Shown here: positions 27,225-35,891 of the stretch, in pieces | Numbering within the stretch: position 1 is the stretch's first letter | How the letters are laid out: the number at the start of each line of letters is the position of its first letter | Assembly: GCA_942492825.1 (NCBI GenBank) | Contig: OW818635.1 | Span: 1,426,001 to 1,490,000, forward strand | Direction: 5' to 3' | Length of the DNA: 64,000 bases | Source: GWE2-51-13 sp942492825 | GTDB taxonomy: Bacteria; Bacillota_I; Bacilli_A; Erysipelotrichales; Erysipelotrichaceae | Made by a program: the position numbers and the translations under genes | The notes under the pieces: generated by a model | What the model saw: the letters and a program-made list of their open reading frames with translations, nothing else | Database searches by the model: none | Told to the model about the DNA's origin: nothing

Positions 27225-27995
27225 TTATAACTTTATACAAAGCTTGAGCGCCAGTTCAACAAGCTCTCCTCTGATTTCGGTCCGGTCTTGCCAACGACGG
27301 TTGTCCCAGCTTTCACCGCTCACATCGTCACCGCCGTAGAGGATTTGCGCCAAGTCGACGTTTCGGAAGGTCGCTACCGCAAAAAGCGCCGCTGATTCCA
27401 TCTCGACCGTAAGACATCCTTCCGAAACACGTAGATCGATTTTGTCGCGGGTTTCACGATAGAATGCATCCGTCGTCCATGTCTTTCCTACCAGATACGG
27501 AATGGAAGTCTTTGACATCTCATTTTCTAGAATCGAAAATGCGGATGGAGGACATTCCACTTCACGTGAAGGAGCGAGATAATGGTACGAAGTGCCTTCG
27601 TCGCGTACCGCGTTTTTAGGTAAAATCAAATGTCCGACCGTGATGTCTTTCTGTAGGACACCGCAACCTCCGACCACAAGAAACTTATCGCAACCTTTCG
27701 CGATCAGATCTTCCAACTGTCCCGCGATCCCGGCACTCCCCAACATCGCTTGGGTGACATTGATCTTTACCCCATCCACTTCCGTTTCATATACTGGTAG
27801 TTCAACGGTTTCGCAGATGAACGCACCGACTTCGCGTAACCGCCCTTCTTCCAACATCTTTTTAAGCGCATCGCGGAAAAAGACAAGTACGCAGTACCGT
27901 GAAATTGGTAAAGGCTGGATTAATTTCTTAGGTTCGATCAACGCTTCGCGCGTCGAATCAAACTCCAAAATCGGTAAATCTTTTTTCTCAATCAT
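27225..27995 (-). CDS. Nucleoside phosphorylase (uridine phosphorylase-like)
   Basis: A 256-residue protein of the PNP/UDP phosphorylase fold (PNP_UDP_1), larger in its N terminus than DeoD. It cleaves a nucleoside with phosphate to a base and ribose 1-phosphate. Visible marks are the phosphate-loop region GSAGIAGQLEDL, VVGGCGVLQKDI, and the ribose-binding EGCLTVEMESAALFAVA. The N-terminal ~35 residues are an extension seen in some uridine phosphorylase-like proteins. Which nucleoside it uses is not evident. It is monocistronic with its own promoter at 28042-28070. The 27059-27224 stretch after it is AT-rich, with only weak inverted repeats (GCATCAAT/ATTGATGC). Confidence 0.85.
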   Translation of the reverse strand: MIEKKDLPILEFDSTREALIEPKKLIQPLPISRYCVLVFFRDALKKMLEEGRLREVGAFICETVELPVYETEVDGVKINVTQAMLGSAGIAGQLEDLIAKGCDKFLVVGGCGVLQKDITVGHLILPKNAVRDEGTSYHYLAPSREVECPPSAFSILENEMSKTSIPYLVGKTWTTDAFYRETRDKIDLRVSEGCLTVEMESAALFAVATFRNVDLAQILYGGDDVSGESWDNRRWQDRTEIRGELVELALKLCIKL

Positions 27996-28041
27996 AACTT
28001 TCCCCCATTAAAAGTAATAAATCTACGCTGATAGTAGTGTG

Positions 28042-28070
28042 ATTTTAATCGAGTTCAAGCATTCTGTCAA
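28042..28070 (-). promoter_or_regulatory. Promoter of the nucleoside phosphorylase gene
   Basis: Minus strand: -35 TTGACA (28065-28070), 17-bp spacer, -10 TAAAAT (28042-28047). Confidence 0.75.
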
Positions 28071-28100
28071 CCGGTTCTATGAAAAGAATCACGAAGCATG

Positions 28101-28123
28101 AAAAAAGCCGTTGGTTAACGGCT
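28101..28123 (-). terminator. Terminator of the ispF-HD-pepP operon
   Basis: AGCCGTT/AACGGCT stem (28106-28112 with 28117-28123), followed by six T on the minus strand. The pepP stop codon (28115-28117) lies in the loop and stem edge. Confidence 0.85.
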
Positions 28124-29356
28124 CATGTACGCTTCGATGTCTTCGATTTCCTTTAAGATTTGGGGTGAAAGAACTTCATGTCCTTGTTCGGTGACCAACA
28201 CATCGTCTTCGATGCGGATTCCGACGCCTTCCTTGGCACTATAGAGTCCGGGTTCGACGGTGATGACATTGCCGGGTTTCAGTACCATCGATTCGACTTG
28301 TCCGACGTCGTGGGTATCGAGACCCAGGAAATGACTGACGCCGTGGTAGTAGATTTCATCCACCTTTTCCGGTGTTTCGATTAATTTTAATTTTACGCCT
28401 TCGGTACGATAGGTTTCCTTGACGATTTCATTGAGCGCAAACAAGGTTACGCCGGGTTTGATCGCTTCGATGACACGTTTTTGCGCTAACAGCACCAGTC
28501 CGTAGAGTTCTTTCTGACGATCGGTGAATTTACCGTTGGCCGGATAGGTCCGCGAAATGTCGGCACTATAGTTTCCGTATTGTGCTCCCAAGTCAAAGAG
28601 AACCAAATCGCCGTCTTGAATGACGCGATCGTTCTTTACGTAGTGAAGAACCGTCGCTTCTTTTCCGGATGCGGCGATCGTATCGAATGCGGTCGCTGCG
28701 TTATGTTTCGACAGTTCATAGTTGAAATGGGCGACGGCTTCATATTCACGTAGACCCGGTTTTAGATTGCGAAGGATCGCTTGAAGTCCGTGATGGGTGA
28801 TTTCGATCGCTTTCTTCATCTGTTCAATCTCTTCCGCGCTTTTCAAGGTACGGAGCGCGTTAATCGTCGTATTCAAGTTAACGACTTTCAATCCGGGATA
28901 CAGTTGTTTTACTTTGATCCCGAAGTTCTCGCCTTCGAAGGGACGTGATTTTACGTCTTGACGTTCGCTGTCGATATAGACAGTTTGGATTGAGTTGAAC
29001 ATGATCGCACGCGCAAAGGTGGCGTCGAATTGGGGAATTATATATTGGACGGGAATTCCGCTGATATCTTTGGCTTCGTCACTGCGGATCGAAGATCCGA
29101 CCCATTTTTCCATGACCGCATCGTATTCCTTGATGTAAAGGATTTCTTTCTGTCCTTGCGATGTCTTCACCAACATCAAGATCAACCCGTCTTCATTTAA
29201 TCCGGTCAAATAGAAGAAATTCCGATTGACGCTAAAGGGATAGACCGCGTCGGCCGATCTTTTCACCAGATCGCCGGAGAAAAAGACCGCACATCCTCCT
29301 TCTTCTAGGTTCGCGAAGACTTTTTCGCGTCGTTGAGCATAAACATTCTTTTCCAT
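28115..29356 (-). CDS. pepP: Xaa-Pro aminopeptidase (M24B)
   Basis: A 413-residue metallopeptidase that removes N-terminal residues preceding proline. The N-terminal aminopeptidase P domain (~1-170) is followed by a pita-bread catalytic domain with metal ligands in LFDLGAQYGNYSADISRTYP (two Asp), the SHFLGLDTHDVG His, VEPGLY (Glu) and IRIEDDVLVTE (Glu). The start at 29356 (MEKNVYAQRRE) is chosen because an upstream extension would run back into the HD gene and the family starts here. It lies 10 bp after the HD gene, as last gene of the ispF operon. Confidence 0.92.
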   Translation of the reverse strand: MEKNVYAQRREKVFANLEEGGCAVFFSGDLVKRSADAVYPFSVNRNFFYLTGLNEDGLILMLVKTSQGQKEILYIKEYDAVMEKWVGSSIRSDEAKDISGIPVQYIIPQFDATFARAIMFNSIQTVYIDSERQDVKSRPFEGENFGIKVKQLYPGLKVVNLNTTINALRTLKSAEEIEQMKKAIEITHHGLQAILRNLKPGLREYEAVAHFNYELSKHNAATAFDTIAASGKEATVLHYVKNDRVIQDGDLVLFDLGAQYGNYSADISRTYPANGKFTDRQKELYGLVLLAQKRVIEAIKPGVTLFALNEIVKETYRTEGVKLKLIETPEKVDEIYYHGVSHFLGLDTHDVGQVESMVLKPGNVITVEPGLYSAKEGVGIRIEDDVLVTEQGHEVLSPQILKEIEDIEAYMSR

Positions 29357-29366
29357 GGTAACCTTT

Positions 29367-30590
29367 CTATTCGGCCGTTTCCTTTGGGAAATACATCTTC
29401 TCGTCCGTTTTGTTTTCTCCGCGGACGATGGCCGCAACCAAGACCGAGGCTTGGGAGAGTTCTTTGATTTCAGACTTCGGATTCAATATCCAAATCAGTG
29501 AGTTTTCTTTTTCTTGATACGGGGTATACGGACGTTGCTTCGCGAAGTCCAAAGCGAAGTAGTATTCCGGATCGTATCCCGCGTCGATGACACGTTGACG
29601 TTGTCGATCGATCTGCGATGGATCTTCCACATCTTTATATTCGAACAGTTTACGATCCAATAACCTTCGTCCCAAATCACTTAAGATTGAGTCTTCTTCG
29701 CGTTTCGCTAAGGTGAACGCATATTGGCATGCGGATTCGTCGAGGATAAAGTGTTCCTCTAAGGTCGGATATCCTGTGTGAAACAGCGGTGCCAACATTT
29801 CAAACCTTTGTTGGAGGGAGAGATCGCTTTTCGCCAACTCTGCTAACCGTTTGAAGAAGCGGATCAAAATCATTTCATAACTCCGTGAGACCGGATGATA
29901 GTAGACCTGCCAATACATATGGTAACGGGCCATGATGTAGTCTTCGATCGTATGGACCCCGCTTTCCTTGACGACCAGTTTATCCTCATGGACACGTAAG
30001 GTACGAAGTACACGTTCCAGATCGAAGGTCCCGTAACTGGTTCCGGTAAAGTACGCATCACGCAAGAGATAATCCATGCGGTCCGCGTCCAACTGTCCGC
30101 TGACGACTTGGTTGAGGATCGGATTGGTGTGGGTATGTTGAAGGATGGAAACGATCCGTGAAGGTAATTCAGGATCATGCTTGATCAGTACATCATGGAT
30201 TTCGCTGTTGCCTAAGAGAATCATCGCACCCATCTTTTCATGGTTGAAGTCGATGATCGCCTCGAAGGAATGGGAGAACGGACCATGTCCGATATCATGC
30301 AACATCCCGGCTAAAAGAACATCGATGCGGTCTTGTTCGCTTAACGCTTCCTTGAGATCTTCGATCTCAAAGGTCATACGTCGTACGATTTCATAGACAC
30401 CCAACGAATGGGAGAAACGTGAATGTTCGGCGCTATGGTAAACCTGATAGGTCGCTCCCAATTGATGGATGCGACGCAACCGTTGGAATTCACGCGCGTT
30501 TAAACAATCCCAGACCACTTGGTATTCGATGTGGATGTATTCGTGGATCGGATCACGTAATACTTTCACTTCATCCAGTTTCGCAAACAT
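29367..30590 (-). CDS. HD-domain phosphohydrolase (YwfO-like)
   Basis: A 407-residue protein of the dGTPase-related HD family. The N-terminal motifs are characteristic: DPIHEYIHIE, FQRLRRIHQLG, H-box HSAEHSRFSHSLGVY, and the HD pair in GMLHDIGHGPFSHSFE. Another conserved block is SGQLDADRMDYLLRDA. These proteins hydrolyse nucleotides or act as ribonucleotide phosphohydrolases; the Bacillus homologue is YwfO. The C-terminal ~150 residues are a family-specific helical region. It starts 12 bp after ispF behind AAGGGGG and is co-transcribed with ispF and pepP. Confidence 0.85.
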   Translation of the reverse strand: MFAKLDEVKVLRDPIHEYIHIEYQVVWDCLNAREFQRLRRIHQLGATYQVYHSAEHSRFSHSLGVYEIVRRMTFEIEDLKEALSEQDRIDVLLAGMLHDIGHGPFSHSFEAIIDFNHEKMGAMILLGNSEIHDVLIKHDPELPSRIVSILQHTHTNPILNQVVSGQLDADRMDYLLRDAYFTGTSYGTFDLERVLRTLRVHEDKLVVKESGVHTIEDYIMARYHMYWQVYYHPVSRSYEMILIRFFKRLAELAKSDLSLQQRFEMLAPLFHTGYPTLEEHFILDESACQYAFTLAKREEDSILSDLGRRLLDRKLFEYKDVEDPSQIDRQRQRVIDAGYDPEYYFALDFAKQRPYTPYQEKENSLIWILNPKSEIKELSQASVLVAAIVRGENKTDEKMYFPKETAE

Positions 30591-30602
30591 GGGCTTCCCC
30601 CT

Positions 30603-31082
30603 TTAGGTCGTTTTCTCAAGGAGAACGATCGCTTGCGCGACGACGCCTTCACCTCGACCGATAAAACCAAGTTTTTCGCCGCGCGTCGCTTTGACGCTGA
30701 CGGCATCGACGGAGACATGCAACGCGTTGGCCAAGTTCGTTCGAATCGCAACGTTGTAGGGTGCCAGTTTCGGTCGTTCGATCAACACGAGGCTATCGAC
30801 GTTTACCAAATGCCACCCCAACCCTTCGATCATCGAAACAACTTTATCTAGAAGTAAGATCGAAGAAATGCCTTTATATTTCGGATCGGTATCGGGGAAG
30901 AATTTCCCCAAATCCCCTAACGCTAGCGCTCCCAACATCGCTTCCGCGATGGCATGGGTCAACACATCCGCATCCGAGTGTCCGTCCGGTCCGAAATCGC
31001 ATTCGATGGGCACGCCGCCCAAGACCATATCCCGTCCGACTTTAAGCGGATGGATATCCGTGGATTGTCCGATTCGCAGCAT
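30603..31082 (-). CDS. ispF: 2-C-methyl-D-erythritol 2,4-cyclodiphosphate synthase
   Basis: Fifth step of the MEP pathway to isoprenoids. The 159-residue length is standard. The metal site is DIH (Asp9, His11), with His43 in GHSDADVLTHAI. Also visible are ALGDLGKFFPDTDP and the C-terminal SVKATRGEKLGFIGRGEG. Its presence means this organism makes isoprenoids through MEP and not mevalonate. It heads the operon with the HD hydrolase and pepP, with a promoter just upstream. Confidence 0.96.
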   Translation of the reverse strand: MLRIGQSTDIHPLKVGRDMVLGGVPIECDFGPDGHSDADVLTHAIAEAMLGALALGDLGKFFPDTDPKYKGISSILLLDKVVSMIEGLGWHLVNVDSLVLIERPKLAPYNVAIRTNLANALHVSVDAVSVKATRGEKLGFIGRGEGVVAQAIVLLEKTT

Positions 31083-31109
31083 TTCTCTTCTCCTTTACGC
31101 GGTAATGAT

Positions 31110-31118
31110 ATTATACCA
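31110..31118 (-). promoter_or_regulatory. Extended -10 promoter of ispF
   Basis: Minus strand TGG directly followed by TATAAT (31110-31115). The -35 region falls in the terminator of the previous gene. Confidence 0.6.
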
Positions 31119-31121
31119 CGC

Positions 31122-31148
31122 TTAAAAAAAGAACGGAAATACCGTTCT
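31122..31148 (-). terminator. Terminator of the small membrane protein gene
   Basis: AGAACGG (31130-31136) pairs with CCGTTCT (31142-31148), then seven T on the minus strand. The stop codon (31148-31150) abuts the stem. Confidence 0.85.
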
Positions 31149-31621
31149 TAGGCTGAATGTTGGGGCTTAGCGAAGAGTCTTCCGACCCCGTAAGACAAAA
31201 GACAAAGTGCGGCCGGAACGATTGGATATCCCTTGGCACTAAAGTATTCAAACAAATCAAAGCCGAAACGTGTCCAATCGACGAATCCACGTAAGACATT
31301 CGTGTAGAAGAAGTCGAAAATCATTTGGATCATTTCCGCAACCGGTTGGAAACTCGCCAAGATCATCGTCGCCAAGACAAGCAAGGAAGGAATGGCAATC
31401 CAGACAGTCAAAATCACATACCAACCGGCTTTTCCGCGACGAAATCCAGCGAACCAAGCGAAAATCATCCAAACGAAAACATACAGACTCGATAAGATGA
31501 GAATCGTCGTTTCCGGAAATGAGATGGGGAGAGTCGCGAAATCCACGAGATTCAAAATCAAAATCAAAAGCACGGCGAACAATGCGAACGCGCCTTCCAA
31601 AATGGGGATGTTTTTTTTCAT
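31148..31621 (-). CDS. Hypothetical four-helix membrane protein
   Basis: A 157-residue integral membrane protein with four hydrophobic segments: ~8-28, 36-58, 69-90 and 130-150. An amphipathic, aromatic-rich region (FDFFYTNVLRGFVDWTRFGFDLFEYF) lies between the third and fourth. No family is recognised. The ATG at 31621 follows CGGAG at 4-5 bp. It has its own terminator; its promoter in 31622-31696 is not clear. Confidence 0.6.
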   Translation of the reverse strand: MKKNIPILEGAFALFAVLLILILNLVDFATLPISFPETTILILSSLYVFVWMIFAWFAGFRRGKAGWYVILTVWIAIPSLLVLATMILASFQPVAEMIQMIFDFFYTNVLRGFVDWTRFGFDLFEYFSAKGYPIVPAALCLLSYGVGRLFAKPQHSA

Positions 31622-31696
31622 AGCACTCCGAGGTCAAAACGTTGACGGTAGTTCAATTAAAGCATATTTTGACATGTTGTTTATGAAGTTTACATG

Positions 31697-31726
31697 AAAA
31701 AAGGCGTTTCCGCCCGGATGAACGCT
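31697..31726 (-). terminator. Terminator of the DUF1028 gene
   Basis: A two-step hairpin: outer GCGTT/AACGC (31704-31708 with 31721-31725) and inner TCCG/CGGA, then six T on the minus strand, 17 bp after the stop at 31744. Confidence 0.75.
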
Positions 31727-31743
31727 TCAGAATACCAGAATAC

Positions 31744-32604
31744 TTAATCCTTTATTAAAATCGCAAGTACATTGCGATCGACTTGGTTTCCTTCGAGGAC
31801 TCTTTCCTCATAATTCTCCCACCCGCAAAACGATGCGTACGCATTACGTGTCATCTCGTTATAAACACCGGTGATCTCACCTTGATAGTAGCCACGCTTT
31901 TTAAGTGCGACTTGGATTTGTTTCGCGATTTCCGTATCGACGTTGACGATCTCTTCAGGTGTGGGCTTGTTGAAATACATTTCATGCAGATCCAATAAGT
32001 GACTTAACTTCTCGATCGGTTCCGGATCGTCATCGACTCGTAAATCGATATATCGGTCATTGTATCCGCCATAACTTCCCTTTTCCTTCACCACTAACAA
32101 TGATGCGGATTGTCTTCCGCGACGATCCCCGCCGGCATGTTGGGCAGCATCCAACGCGGCTACCAACCGTCGTGCTAGAGTTCCCGTAGTTTGTTTGAAT
32201 GTAGTCGCCAGTGCTTTTACCGTCGCTTCGCTAACTAGAATGTTGCCTTGGCAAGCCAGATTTTCCTCGGCGATCGATCCGGCATAATCAAAACAATTGC
32301 GACCGGTAAACGAAGCCGATCTACCCTTGGCATCGACAATCCCGAATTGACGGTCTTCGATGTTCGGATCCAACTGTTTCAACGCTTCCATGACTTGTTC
32401 TGCGCTATACCCTTTTTGAAGCAAGTTGAGTCCGATTTCACCGAAATCAAGATTCGCCAACGCTTGGGTCGCAATCGCCCCGACATTCGCCTTTGCGAAG
32501 GGAACGGCACTTCCGACCGCAAGGAATTTGGATTGGACAGCAACGCCGAGTTCACCGGTCAACGGATCCCGGGCAACAATGGAGAAAGTAGCGATGGGTT
32601 TCAT
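31744..32604 (-). CDS. DUF1028 protein with a C-terminal peptidoglycan-binding-like domain
   Basis: 286 residues. The N-terminal ~205 form the DUF1028 domain: TFSIVARDPLTGELGVAVQSKFLAVGS, NVGAIATQALAN, AGGDRRGRQSASLLVV. This family is thought to be Ntn-hydrolase-like, but its reaction is unknown. Residues ~225-286 form a small domain (QIQVALKKRGYYQGEITGVYN, FCGWENYEERV) that resembles the peptidoglycan-binding domain often fused to DUF1028. There is no signal peptide, so it is probably cytoplasmic. It is alone between terminators. Confidence 0.8.
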   Translation of the reverse strand: MKPIATFSIVARDPLTGELGVAVQSKFLAVGSAVPFAKANVGAIATQALANLDFGEIGLNLLQKGYSAEQVMEALKQLDPNIEDRQFGIVDAKGRSASFTGRNCFDYAGSIAEENLACQGNILVSEATVKALATTFKQTTGTLARRLVAALDAAQHAGGDRRGRQSASLLVVKEKGSYGGYNDRYIDLRVDDDPEPIEKLSHLLDLHEMYFNKPTPEEIVNVDTEIAKQIQVALKKRGYYQGEITGVYNEMTRNAYASFCGWENYEERVLEGNQVDRNVLAILIKD

Positions 32605-32656
32605 GGTTTAGTCCTCCGACTATTCATCTAAGTACCATCTTATCACTAAAATTTCG

Positions 32657-33835
32657 TTAGTACATTTCAATGGTCACGAGCTTCTGTTGTTTTCGTAACT
32701 CTTCCGCGATCTCCCGGACTAAGTTCAACTTCGCATCCAAGGAAATCAATAAACTTTTCTCGGCACGATGGGCAGGATTTTCCGCCAATCCCAACATAAA
32801 TCGGATTTTTACCGGTCCTTCTAGAAGCTTTCGTGCCAAACGTGTCGCGGCGTCCGGACTGTTATCCGAACAAAGTTGACGGAGCGCTTGCGGACTCAAG
32901 GACGCATGACGCAAGAGGTCGCGGGTTCGATTTAATGTCAATACACCTTCGGTCACCAAATCGACAGCTCGTAAGATTCCGATTGGTGGAAGTTTCGCAT
33001 CTAGATCGATAGGTTGGACAACTAATGATTGATTTAATTCTCTCGCAACCATCGAAGCGGTCGAACCGCCACAGATGATTTTGACTCCCGGATGGCTCAA
33101 CCATTCCCTTACGATTCGTTCATCTTGATTTGGATCTGAAGGAGGTCCGACCAAGATCGTCGTCTCTTCATTCCCTTCGATCGCGCAGAAAGCGACCGTC
33201 GCATCATCGCCGGCTTGGCCGTGATACAGCGCATCGACTTGACCAATCAGACGTTCGGATAACAAGGTTGGATCTTTTATGGCTTCAAGTAACTTTGTGA
33301 CGGATCGGACGATTTCGTTGCGTTGCCATCCGAAGTTCAATAGATTTCCTAAACCCGCATGTTCGACTCCGTCCGAATAACAAAGAAAAATATCCCCAGG
33401 TTGGACATGAAAGACGGCTTCGTGGATCGTTTTCCCTTCGATACGTAAGGTATGACGCTCAATCGGCACTTCCATTCCGTTGCGAAACAAGATTCCATGC
33501 GGGGCGTCGAACTCTGCCAAACGAGCGGTTCCGTCATGATGGACCGTCAATGCGGAAAACGTCGCATATGCGATTTTTCGTTCTTCACATTCCGGTAAGG
33601 TAGCAACCAAGGTAGCGACGGCTTCCGAGAGTTCCATCCCTTGGATCAACATTTCACTCATGATCGTAGCCGATAAGGTCGCCAGGATGTTTGCTTTAAC
33701 CCCGCTTCCCAACCCATCCGCCAGCACTAACACAAAGCAGTTCTCGTCCATTCGTCGTTGGACATCGTCCCCACAGAGTTCTTCGTGGTGTTTGGTCAGG
33801 GAACGCGTAACGGCGGTGACGCGTGTTTCGCTCAT
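32657..33835 (-). CDS. SpoIIE-family PP2C phosphatase (output of the sensory hydrogenase)
   Basis: 392 residues with a PPM/SpoIIE serine-phosphatase domain in the first ~220. The metal-binding Asp lies in VLADGLGSG (Asp40), with further acidic metal ligands in CYSDGVEHAG and AGDDATVAF. A C-terminal helical region of ~170 residues has no known domain. It probably dephosphorylates a Ser/Thr protein such as an anti-anti-sigma factor, but no partner is encoded nearby. Its ATG overlaps the stop of the hydrogenase gene by 4 bp, and the hydrogenase-PAS plus SpoIIE pairing is known from clostridial sensory hydrogenases. Confidence 0.85.
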   Translation of the reverse strand: MSETRVTAVTRSLTKHHEELCGDDVQRRMDENCFVLVLADGLGSGVKANILATLSATIMSEMLIQGMELSEAVATLVATLPECEERKIAYATFSALTVHHDGTARLAEFDAPHGILFRNGMEVPIERHTLRIEGKTIHEAVFHVQPGDIFLCYSDGVEHAGLGNLLNFGWQRNEIVRSVTKLLEAIKDPTLLSERLIGQVDALYHGQAGDDATVAFCAIEGNEETTILVGPPSDPNQDERIVREWLSHPGVKIICGGSTASMVARELNQSLVVQPIDLDAKLPPIGILRAVDLVTEGVLTLNRTRDLLRHASLSPQALRQLCSDNSPDAATRLARKLLEGPVKIRFMLGLAENPAHRAEKSLLISLDAKLNLVREIAEELRKQQKLVTIEMY

Positions 33836-35496
33836 CGGTCTTCCTCGACACTTTTTTTGAGTTTGGATAATGCAATCTTGCTTTTCGCCGTTGTCTCACC
33901 TAAAAGTTTGGCGATTTCCTGGACCGTACGCATCTGCTCATCCAAGACTTGTTGGGTGACAAGCAAAGTTTCACTGCGAACTTGTTTGAGTTGTTTTTCC
34001 CTTGTTTTCTCTTGAGTCAAATCCATCAGAATGATCAAGGTGCATTGTTCTTCAGGTAAAGGGACGGTCGCATGCATCAGGCTTTTATTGTATTGAGGAT
34101 AGTCGCATTGGATATAGTTGACTTTTGTGGTGTCGGAAAGTAGGGTGATCAACCCTGGATCCGGCAACAATGCTTCCAACGGGAATCCGACCACCGGAAA
34201 GTTCACGCAATTGAGTAACTCGCGTCCAGCCGGATTGATTTCGACGATCTGACGTTCGTGGTTGACGATGATGATTCCGTTGGGTGTGTGCTGCAGGACA
34301 GCGTTGGACATCGATTGGGCGCGTTCCAGTGCGTAGGGTAGACAGAGTAAGGGATCCGCCTTATGGTCAAGCACCGCCATCGCCTTTTCGCGACAAGTGG
34401 GATATCCGCACGCTCCGCAATCCAATTCTTTCGAGGGGTCGTTTTTACCTAAACGTGCCAAAACATTCCTGATCTCGGATTCATCGTATGTTTTTTGAGG
34501 TAGGGGACAGGGTTCATAGGTCGTTTGGACGAGCTTTGTATCCAACGGTAGTTCATCACGGATGCGTGTACTGCGTAAGGTATTGAACCCTTGCATTTCA
34601 TGATCACGATATGCACGCAAAATCGGACCGTTCATACAGGAACCGACACAGGCACTCATTTCGATGAATGTGGATGTTAGTTCGTTCTTTGAGAGGGCAT
34701 CCAAGACTTCGGTTACCCGTTGGATGCCTTCCACACAAAGAAGTTCGGTTTCCGGTGAAACAAAGGGTTGGATGGACTTTAAGATTCCCGAAGACGTCGG
34801 ATACGAACGCGTAATACGTCCTAGAAACACTTCTGTCACGGTCGGTGGATAGCGATCATCCGCGATTAAGGTCATTTGATCGACTTCACTCATCGTAATG
34901 ACCCCGTCGATAGAATCACGATACTCAGACGCTTCCTGAATTTTGGCGATGCAAGGTGAAATAAAAACGACTTTCGCGTTGGGATATTTCATTTTGATTT
35001 GTTTCCCGTTGACCACCATCGGCGAAAGCGTCGGGGCAAGCATCGGCGTCAAGGATGGGTAACGGGTACGTACATAATTCACGATGACCGGACAACAGGT
35101 CGAGATGAAACTTTGATCGGGATGTGCCTTTGTCAGTCGGACATATTCGGCTGAAACATAGGCCGCGCCTTGGGCCGTTTCGATCACATCGCTAAATCCG
35201 ATGCGTTTTAACCGGCGTTTCCATTCGCTGAAATCGGCGTTTAAGATTGGATAACTCGGAGCTAAACTCGCGATGACGGTTTCCCCTTCTTTGATCCACC
35301 GTTTCACATTGATTACGTCGCTTTCGATTTGTTTGGCGTCATGCGGACATACCGTATAACATTGTCCGCACAAAATGCATTCCGTTTCGTCGATTTCGGG
35401 CTTTCCGTTAGAAAAAGCGATCGCTTTGGTAACACAGGAACGGACGCAATGTTGGCAGGACTTACAATTGGCCTCAAAGAGTCGGATCGGATTCAT
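33832..35496 (-). CDS. Sensory [FeFe]-hydrogenase with PAS domain
   Basis: 554 residues. Two ferredoxin-type [4Fe-4S] motifs open the protein (C11-C21 and C40-C50). The H-cluster region keeps all ligating Cys in divergent motifs: L1 STCCP (132-136), L2 PCIAKIQEA (181 onward; C182 with the conserved Lys and Glu) and L3 EMSACVGSCMNGP (C283, C287). Next come a further Cys cluster (360-385, CGACGYPTC), a PAS domain (~395-495) and a coiled-coil tail. This arrangement is that of group C/D-type regulatory hydrogenases, which sense hydrogen or redox state and do not serve metabolism. It is co-translated with the [2Fe-2S] protein upstream and the SpoIIE phosphatase downstream. Confidence 0.88.
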   Translation of the reverse strand: MNPIRLFEANCKSCQHCVRSCVTKAIAFSNGKPEIDETECILCGQCYTVCPHDAKQIESDVINVKRWIKEGETVIASLAPSYPILNADFSEWKRRLKRIGFSDVIETAQGAAYVSAEYVRLTKAHPDQSFISTCCPVIVNYVRTRYPSLTPMLAPTLSPMVVNGKQIKMKYPNAKVVFISPCIAKIQEASEYRDSIDGVITMSEVDQMTLIADDRYPPTVTEVFLGRITRSYPTSSGILKSIQPFVSPETELLCVEGIQRVTEVLDALSKNELTSTFIEMSACVGSCMNGPILRAYRDHEMQGFNTLRSTRIRDELPLDTKLVQTTYEPCPLPQKTYDESEIRNVLARLGKNDPSKELDCGACGYPTCREKAMAVLDHKADPLLCLPYALERAQSMSNAVLQHTPNGIIIVNHERQIVEINPAGRELLNCVNFPVVGFPLEALLPDPGLITLLSDTTKVNYIQCDYPQYNKSLMHATVPLPEEQCTLIILMDLTQEKTREKQLKQVRSETLLVTQQVLDEQMRTVQEIAKLLGETTAKSKIALSKLKKSVEEDR

Positions 35497-35738
35497 GCGA
35501 GGACCTCGTCGATCGCGTTTTGGATCTGTTGTTTGGCGAGATCTAAATCCATGATCCGTATCATCTTATGATTGATGCGAACGCCGATACCTTGGGCACA
35601 GGCATTCATACAGAAGGATCCTTTCAGTTCGATCTTTGATTCGAGTTGACGTTCCGCCAGGATTTCGCGGACGAGAATCACCAACTTATCCGACCCCTTC
35701 ACATAGCATGAACTGCCGATACAGATTTCGATGTTCAT
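35493..35738 (-). CDS. Thioredoxin-like [2Fe-2S] ferredoxin (NuoE C-domain type)
   Basis: 81 residues with a thioredoxin-like [2Fe-2S] fold. The Cys ligands are in EICIGSSCYV (Cys-x4-Cys) and the pair in GSFCMNACAQG. This equals the C-terminal half of NuoE/HydA-associated subunits. It likely passes electrons to the sensory hydrogenase encoded immediately after, with which it shares a 4-bp ATGA overlap. It is the first gene of the operon, and the ATG at 35738 follows a GGGGGA site. Confidence 0.85.
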   Translation of the reverse strand: MNIEICIGSSCYVKGSDKLVILVREILAERQLESKIELKGSFCMNACAQGIGVRINHKMIRIMDLDLAKQQIQNAIDEVLA

Positions 35739-35756
35739 CCCCGAATCCCCCTTATA

Positions 35757-35774
35757 TTGCGATTATTTTCACAA
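35757..35774. promoter_or_regulatory. Rex-like operator before the sensory hydrogenase operon
   Basis: 18-bp site TTGCGATTATTTTCACAA. Against the Rex consensus TTGTGAANNNNTTCACAA the right half is perfect and the left differs at two bases. It lies 19 bp upstream of the first start codon, where it could block transcription. Rex reports the NADH/NAD+ ratio in Bacillota. No rex gene is in the window. Confidence 0.5.
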
Positions 35775-35891
35775 TAAAGTTTATCATAGTTTCATTCATT
35801 TCGCAATCCGTAACACAGGTTTATCGAGATTCCTTGACTCCGTGACACGTAGGCATAAATCTATGTTATTATGTGAATTGAGGTGGTGCTG

